Source: Chloroflexota bacterium (GTDB lineage Bacteria; Chloroflexota; UBA11872). From it: a DNA stretch of 64,000 bases. Position numbers and translations under genes: made by a program. The stretch lies in NCBI GenBank assembly GCA_022826485.1, contig JAJDUU010000047.1, forward strand, positions 45,070 through 109,069. The letters run 5' to 3'. Of this stretch, positions 60,686-64,000 are shown piece after piece; position 1 is the stretch's first letter; each line of letters opens with the position of its first letter. Under the pieces are notes generated by a model, which was not told where the DNA came from, made no database searches, and saw nothing but the letters and a program-made list of their open reading frames with translations.

Positions 60686-61888
60686 ATGAGTGAAGGCGCG
60701 GGCATGGCGACCCAAGCCGACGGCGACCGTGTGGCCACCCCCGACATCGGCGTCGGCGTGGTCGGCACCGGCTTCATGTGCCAGGCGCATGTGAATGCTT
60801 ATCGAACGCTGCCCTATATGGCCTATCCGCCGCCGGCGCGGCCCACGCTTCGGGCTGTCGCGGGGCGGAGGATCGCCGCCGCCGAGGCGGCCGCCGGGCG
60901 CTATGGCTTCGAGACGGCCCACGCCGACTGGCGCGAGATGCTCGCCGATCCGGCGGTCGAGCTAGTCGACAACTGTGGGCCCAACAACATCCACGCCGAG
61001 GTGAGCATCGCCGCTCTGGACGCGGGCAAGCACGTGCTGTGCGAGAAGCCGCTGGGCCGCCATGCGGCGGAGTCGCGGCGGATGCTGGAGGCGGCGCGGC
61101 GCGCTGATGGCAAGCACATGGTGGCGTTCAACTACCGCTTCGTTCCCGCCGTACGCAAGGCGCGGCACCTGCTGGAGCAGGGCGCGCTTGGGAAGATCCA
61201 CCACTTCCGCGCGCGCTACTGCCAGGACTGGCTGGCGGACCCGGAGTTTCCGCGGGTGTGGCGGCTGCGGAAGGCGCTCTCCGGCAGCGGCGTCCTGGGC
61301 GATCTGGGCTCGCACATCGTGGACCTGGCGCGGTTTCTGGTCGGCGAGCCGACCGTGGTGAACGCGCGGCTCAAGACGTTCGTGTCGGAACGGCCGCTGG
61401 CCGAGGATTCCGCGGAGCGAGGCCCGGTGGACGTGGACGACGCCTTCGTCGCGCTGGTCGAGTTCGACAACGGCGCCATCGGCACCCTCGAAGCCACGCG
61501 ATTCGCCGTGGGCCACCGCAACGCCAACATCTTCGAGATCAACGGCTCGAAGGGCTCGCTCCGGTTCAATCTGGAACGACTCAACGAGCTCGACGTACAC
61601 CTGCGACCGGACCCGTCGAACCCGCAGCCGGGATTCCGCAGCGAGCTGATCACGGAGCCCGGCGACCCATTCATCGAGTGGTGGTGGCCGGTGGGCCATA
61701 TCATCGGCTGGGAGCACACCTTCGTGCATGAGATTCATCACTTGCTCAACGCCTTGGCGAACGACACCGACGTGGCGCCCTATGGCGCGACGTTCGAGGA
61801 CGGCTGGCGCTGCGACGTGATTCTCGAAGCCATCACCAGGTCCGCCGCCGAAGGCGGAGCCCCCATCGACATCGAGTACGCCCCATGA
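60686..61888 (+). CDS. Gfo/Idh/MocA family oxidoreductase
   Basis: IGVGVVGTGFMCQAHVNAYRTLPY; GKHVLCEKPLGRHAAESRRM. Confidence 0.94.
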   Translation: MSEGAGMATQADGDRVATPDIGVGVVGTGFMCQAHVNAYRTLPYMAYPPPARPTLRAVAGRRIAAAEAAAGRYGFETAHADWREMLADPAVELVDNCGPNNIHAEVSIAALDAGKHVLCEKPLGRHAAESRRMLEAARRADGKHMVAFNYRFVPAVRKARHLLEQGALGKIHHFRARYCQDWLADPEFPRVWRLRKALSGSGVLGDLGSHIVDLARFLVGEPTVVNARLKTFVSERPLAEDSAERGPVDVDDAFVALVEFDNGAIGTLEATRFAVGHRNANIFEINGSKGSLRFNLERLNELDVHLRPDPSNPQPGFRSELITEPGDPFIEWWWPVGHIIGWEHTFVHEIHHLLNALANDTDVAPYGATFEDGWRCDVILEAITRSAAEGGAPIDIEYAP

Positions 61889-62856
61889 GAATCGGCGTGG
61901 TGACGGTCTTGCTGCGCGATCTGCCGCTGACCGAGGCCCTGGACTACCTGGCCTCGATTGGTGTGCAGGACCTGGAGATCGGCTGCGGGGCCTATCCCGG
62001 CAACGAGCACTGCAACGCGGCGGAGCTGTTGGCCAGCGACGAGAAGCGGGAGGAGTTTCAAGAAGCCATCGCCTCGCGGGGGCTCAAGCTGAGCGCGCTG
62101 GCCATGCACGGCAATCCGCTGCATCCCAACGCTGAGCTGGCCGAACGGCATATCGCCGAGGAGCGCGACGCGATTCGGCTGGCCGAGAAGCTGGGGGTGG
62201 AGACCGTGGTCGGCTTCTCCGGGTGTCCCGGCGACCACGAGGGCGCGAAGTATCCCAACTGGGTCACCAATGCCTGGCCACCCGACTTTCCGGCGATTCT
62301 GGAGTGGCAGTGGGAAACCAAGGTGATTCCCTATTGGCGGGAGTCGGCTGCGTTCGCCCGCGACCACGGCATCCACAAGATCGCGCTGGAGATGCACCCG
62401 GGATTCGTGGTCTACAACACCGAGACGCTCATGCGGCTGCGCGACGCCGTGGGGCCTGAGATCGGCGCCAACCTGGATCCGAGCCACCTCTTCTGGCAGG
62501 GCATCGACGTGCCGGAGGCGATTCTCGACATTGGTCGCGCCGGTGCGCTGCATCACTTCCACGCCAAGGACACTCGCATCGAACCCACCATCGCGCGGAA
62601 GCACGGCGTGCTGGACACCAAGTCCCTGGCCGACACGTCGGAGCGCGCGTGGATTTTCCGAACCGTCGGCTATGGACACGGGGCCGACGTGTGGCGGGAC
62701 ATCGTGACTGCGCTGCGCACGGTGAACTATGACGGGCCGCTGAGCATCGAGCACGAGGACGCGCTGATGTCGCCGCGGGAGGGCCTGGAGAAGGCGGTGC
62801 GGTTCCTGCGCGAGATCATCATCGAGCAGCCCACCAGCGACGCGTACTGGGCCTGA
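61885..62856 (+). CDS. Sugar phosphate isomerase/epimerase (AP endonuclease 2-like TIM barrel)
   Basis: ALDYLASIGVQDLEIGCGAYPG, ALEMHPGFVVYNTETLMRL, GANLDPSHLFWQGID and SIEHEDALMS. ATGA overlap upstream. Confidence 0.93.
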   Translation: MRIGVVTVLLRDLPLTEALDYLASIGVQDLEIGCGAYPGNEHCNAAELLASDEKREEFQEAIASRGLKLSALAMHGNPLHPNAELAERHIAEERDAIRLAEKLGVETVVGFSGCPGDHEGAKYPNWVTNAWPPDFPAILEWQWETKVIPYWRESAAFARDHGIHKIALEMHPGFVVYNTETLMRLRDAVGPEIGANLDPSHLFWQGIDVPEAILDIGRAGALHHFHAKDTRIEPTIARKHGVLDTKSLADTSERAWIFRTVGYGHGADVWRDIVTALRTVNYDGPLSIEHEDALMSPREGLEKAVRFLREIIIEQPTSDAYWA

Positions 62857-63656
62857 TGGTGATGCTCGCGGCGGCGCTCTACACGATCCGGCGTCAGGCG
62901 ACGTCGGCTACCGAATTCGCCGCCGGACTGCGGCGGCTGCGGGATATCGGCTATCTCGGCGTCGAGGTGGCCGGGGTGCCGTTGCTGGAAGGCCCGGAGC
63001 CGGTGATATCCCCACGCGAGACCAAGCGCATGCTGGACGACGCCGGGTTGACCTGCGTCGGCGCCCACGCGCGGTGGCGCGAGATCCGCGACGACACGTC
63101 GGCGGTTGTCGATCGGCTGCATGAGCTCGATTGCTCCATGATCAGCATTCCGGCCTTCGTCGATGAGTTCGATCGCTTCGAGCCCGCGAGCTACGAGGCA
63201 TTCGCCGGCGAGGCGGCGATGGTGATGCAAATCCTCGGCGAGCATGGCGTTCGGCTGGGCTACCACCATCACGCGCACGAGTTCCTGCGCTTCGGCGCCG
63301 ACCGACTGACGATGTTCGACGTGCTGATTGACGAGCCGAGCCTGGCGCTGGAGATCGACGTCTATTGGGCGGCGTTTGCCGGCGTGGACCCCGCGGGGTT
63401 GATCGAGCGGCTGCCGGGGCGGGTGCCGCTGCTGCACTGCAAGGACCTGGAGATGATTCGCGACCAGGAGGCCGGCGCGCGTCCGTTCTACGCGCCGGTC
63501 GGCGAGGGCAACCTGGACTGGGAGCGCATTCTGGCCGCCAGCGTTGCTGCCGGGACCGAGGCCTGGGTCGTCGAGCAGGACGACTGCCTGCGTGACCCGT
63601 TCGATTGCCTGCGATCCAGCTTCGAGTTTCTGCGCGCGCGGGTTCCAACTCCTTGA
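62856..63656 (+). CDS. Sugar phosphate isomerase/epimerase
   Basis: IGYLGVEVAGVPLL, LGYHHHAHEF, ALEIDVYWAAFAGVDP and LHCKDLEM. Start overlaps the upstream stop (TGATG). Confidence 0.92.
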   Translation: MVMLAAALYTIRRQATSATEFAAGLRRLRDIGYLGVEVAGVPLLEGPEPVISPRETKRMLDDAGLTCVGAHARWREIRDDTSAVVDRLHELDCSMISIPAFVDEFDRFEPASYEAFAGEAAMVMQILGEHGVRLGYHHHAHEFLRFGADRLTMFDVLIDEPSLALEIDVYWAAFAGVDPAGLIERLPGRVPLLHCKDLEMIRDQEAGARPFYAPVGEGNLDWERILAASVAAGTEAWVVEQDDCLRDPFDCLRSSFEFLRARVPTP

Positions 63657-63686
63657 TCTCGATGAATTGCTTGCACGACCAGGGAA

Positions 63687-63706
63687 GGGCGGTTCGCGAA
63701 CCGCCC
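63687..63706. repeat. Perfect 20-bp palindrome GGGCGGTTCGCGAACCGCCC
   Basis: Direct reading. Followed by CTACG. Confidence 0.9.
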
Positions 63707-63756
63707 CTACGTGAGACGGGCTCACCAGGAACGGTTGGCCATCGCGACCGGAAGAG

Positions 63757-63776
63757 GCCGGTTTGAAACCGGTCCT
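63757..63776. repeat. Palindrome GGCCGGTTTGAAACCGGTCC
   Basis: Same family as 63687 (followed by TTACG). Confidence 0.85.
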
Positions 63777-64000
63777 TACGTGGGAGGCAGAAAAGGGCGG
63801 CTCCAGGTTGGTTGCCGGCGAGGGTGGTTCGACACGGGCCACCGACGGACTCTGGCCCGGCCACTTCGACAAACCTCAGGACAGGCTCAACAGGAACGGG
63901 GGGAGGTTGGGAGCATTTGGCCAGACTGGGTTGCCGGGGGTGGCTTGGGTGCGGGTTTGGTGGTTGGGTGCTGCTGGGTCCCGGCTGAGGACGCCGGGAT

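Overview
High-GC bacterial chromosomal window (64 kb). Gene content and tight overlapping gene pairs suggest an uncultured, possibly host- or sponge-associated lineage such as Chloroflexota; this is a low-confidence inference with no marker gene seen. From left to right: (i) a type I restriction-modification locus (hsdM-hsdS-hsdR, minus strand) with a HicA/HicB toxin-antitoxin pair and a small Cys-containing unknown protein between hsdM and hsdS; (ii) metabolic and housekeeping genes (PPDK, MFS transporter, ribokinase family, WecG and GT9 glycosyltransferases, DUF1992, FolC, HesB/IscA, aldolase-SDR fusion, CinA-like, LCP protein, Gfo/Idh, PhyH); (iii) an MNT/HEPN pair; (iv) a TolB-propeller plus LRR lipoprotein with about 13 LRRs of 24 aa, and a second TolB lipoprotein with a PT-rich linker; (v) tRNA-Leu(GAG), followed by a defence-like cluster at 34.9-47.9 kb: SNF2-like helicase, PLD-family protein, DUF6361-like protein, a divergent TM0106-type RecB/Cas4-like nuclease-RNase H-SF1 helicase fusion, an ADP-ribosylglycohydrolase, and two tandem PD-(D/E)XK-like proteins; (vi) a catabolic region with PhyH, a DMGDH/GcvT-type oxidoreductase and a DmdA-like GcvT protein; (vii) cytochrome c lipoproteins, a truncated substrate-binding protein, a DUF4268 protein and a Gfo/Idh plus sugar isomerase operon. 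Dispersed repeats of at least three types occupy intergenic gaps. The best candidate for an undescribed system is the DUF6361-PLD-helicase operon and its divergent neighbour. All family assignments were made by reading motifs; no database search was run.
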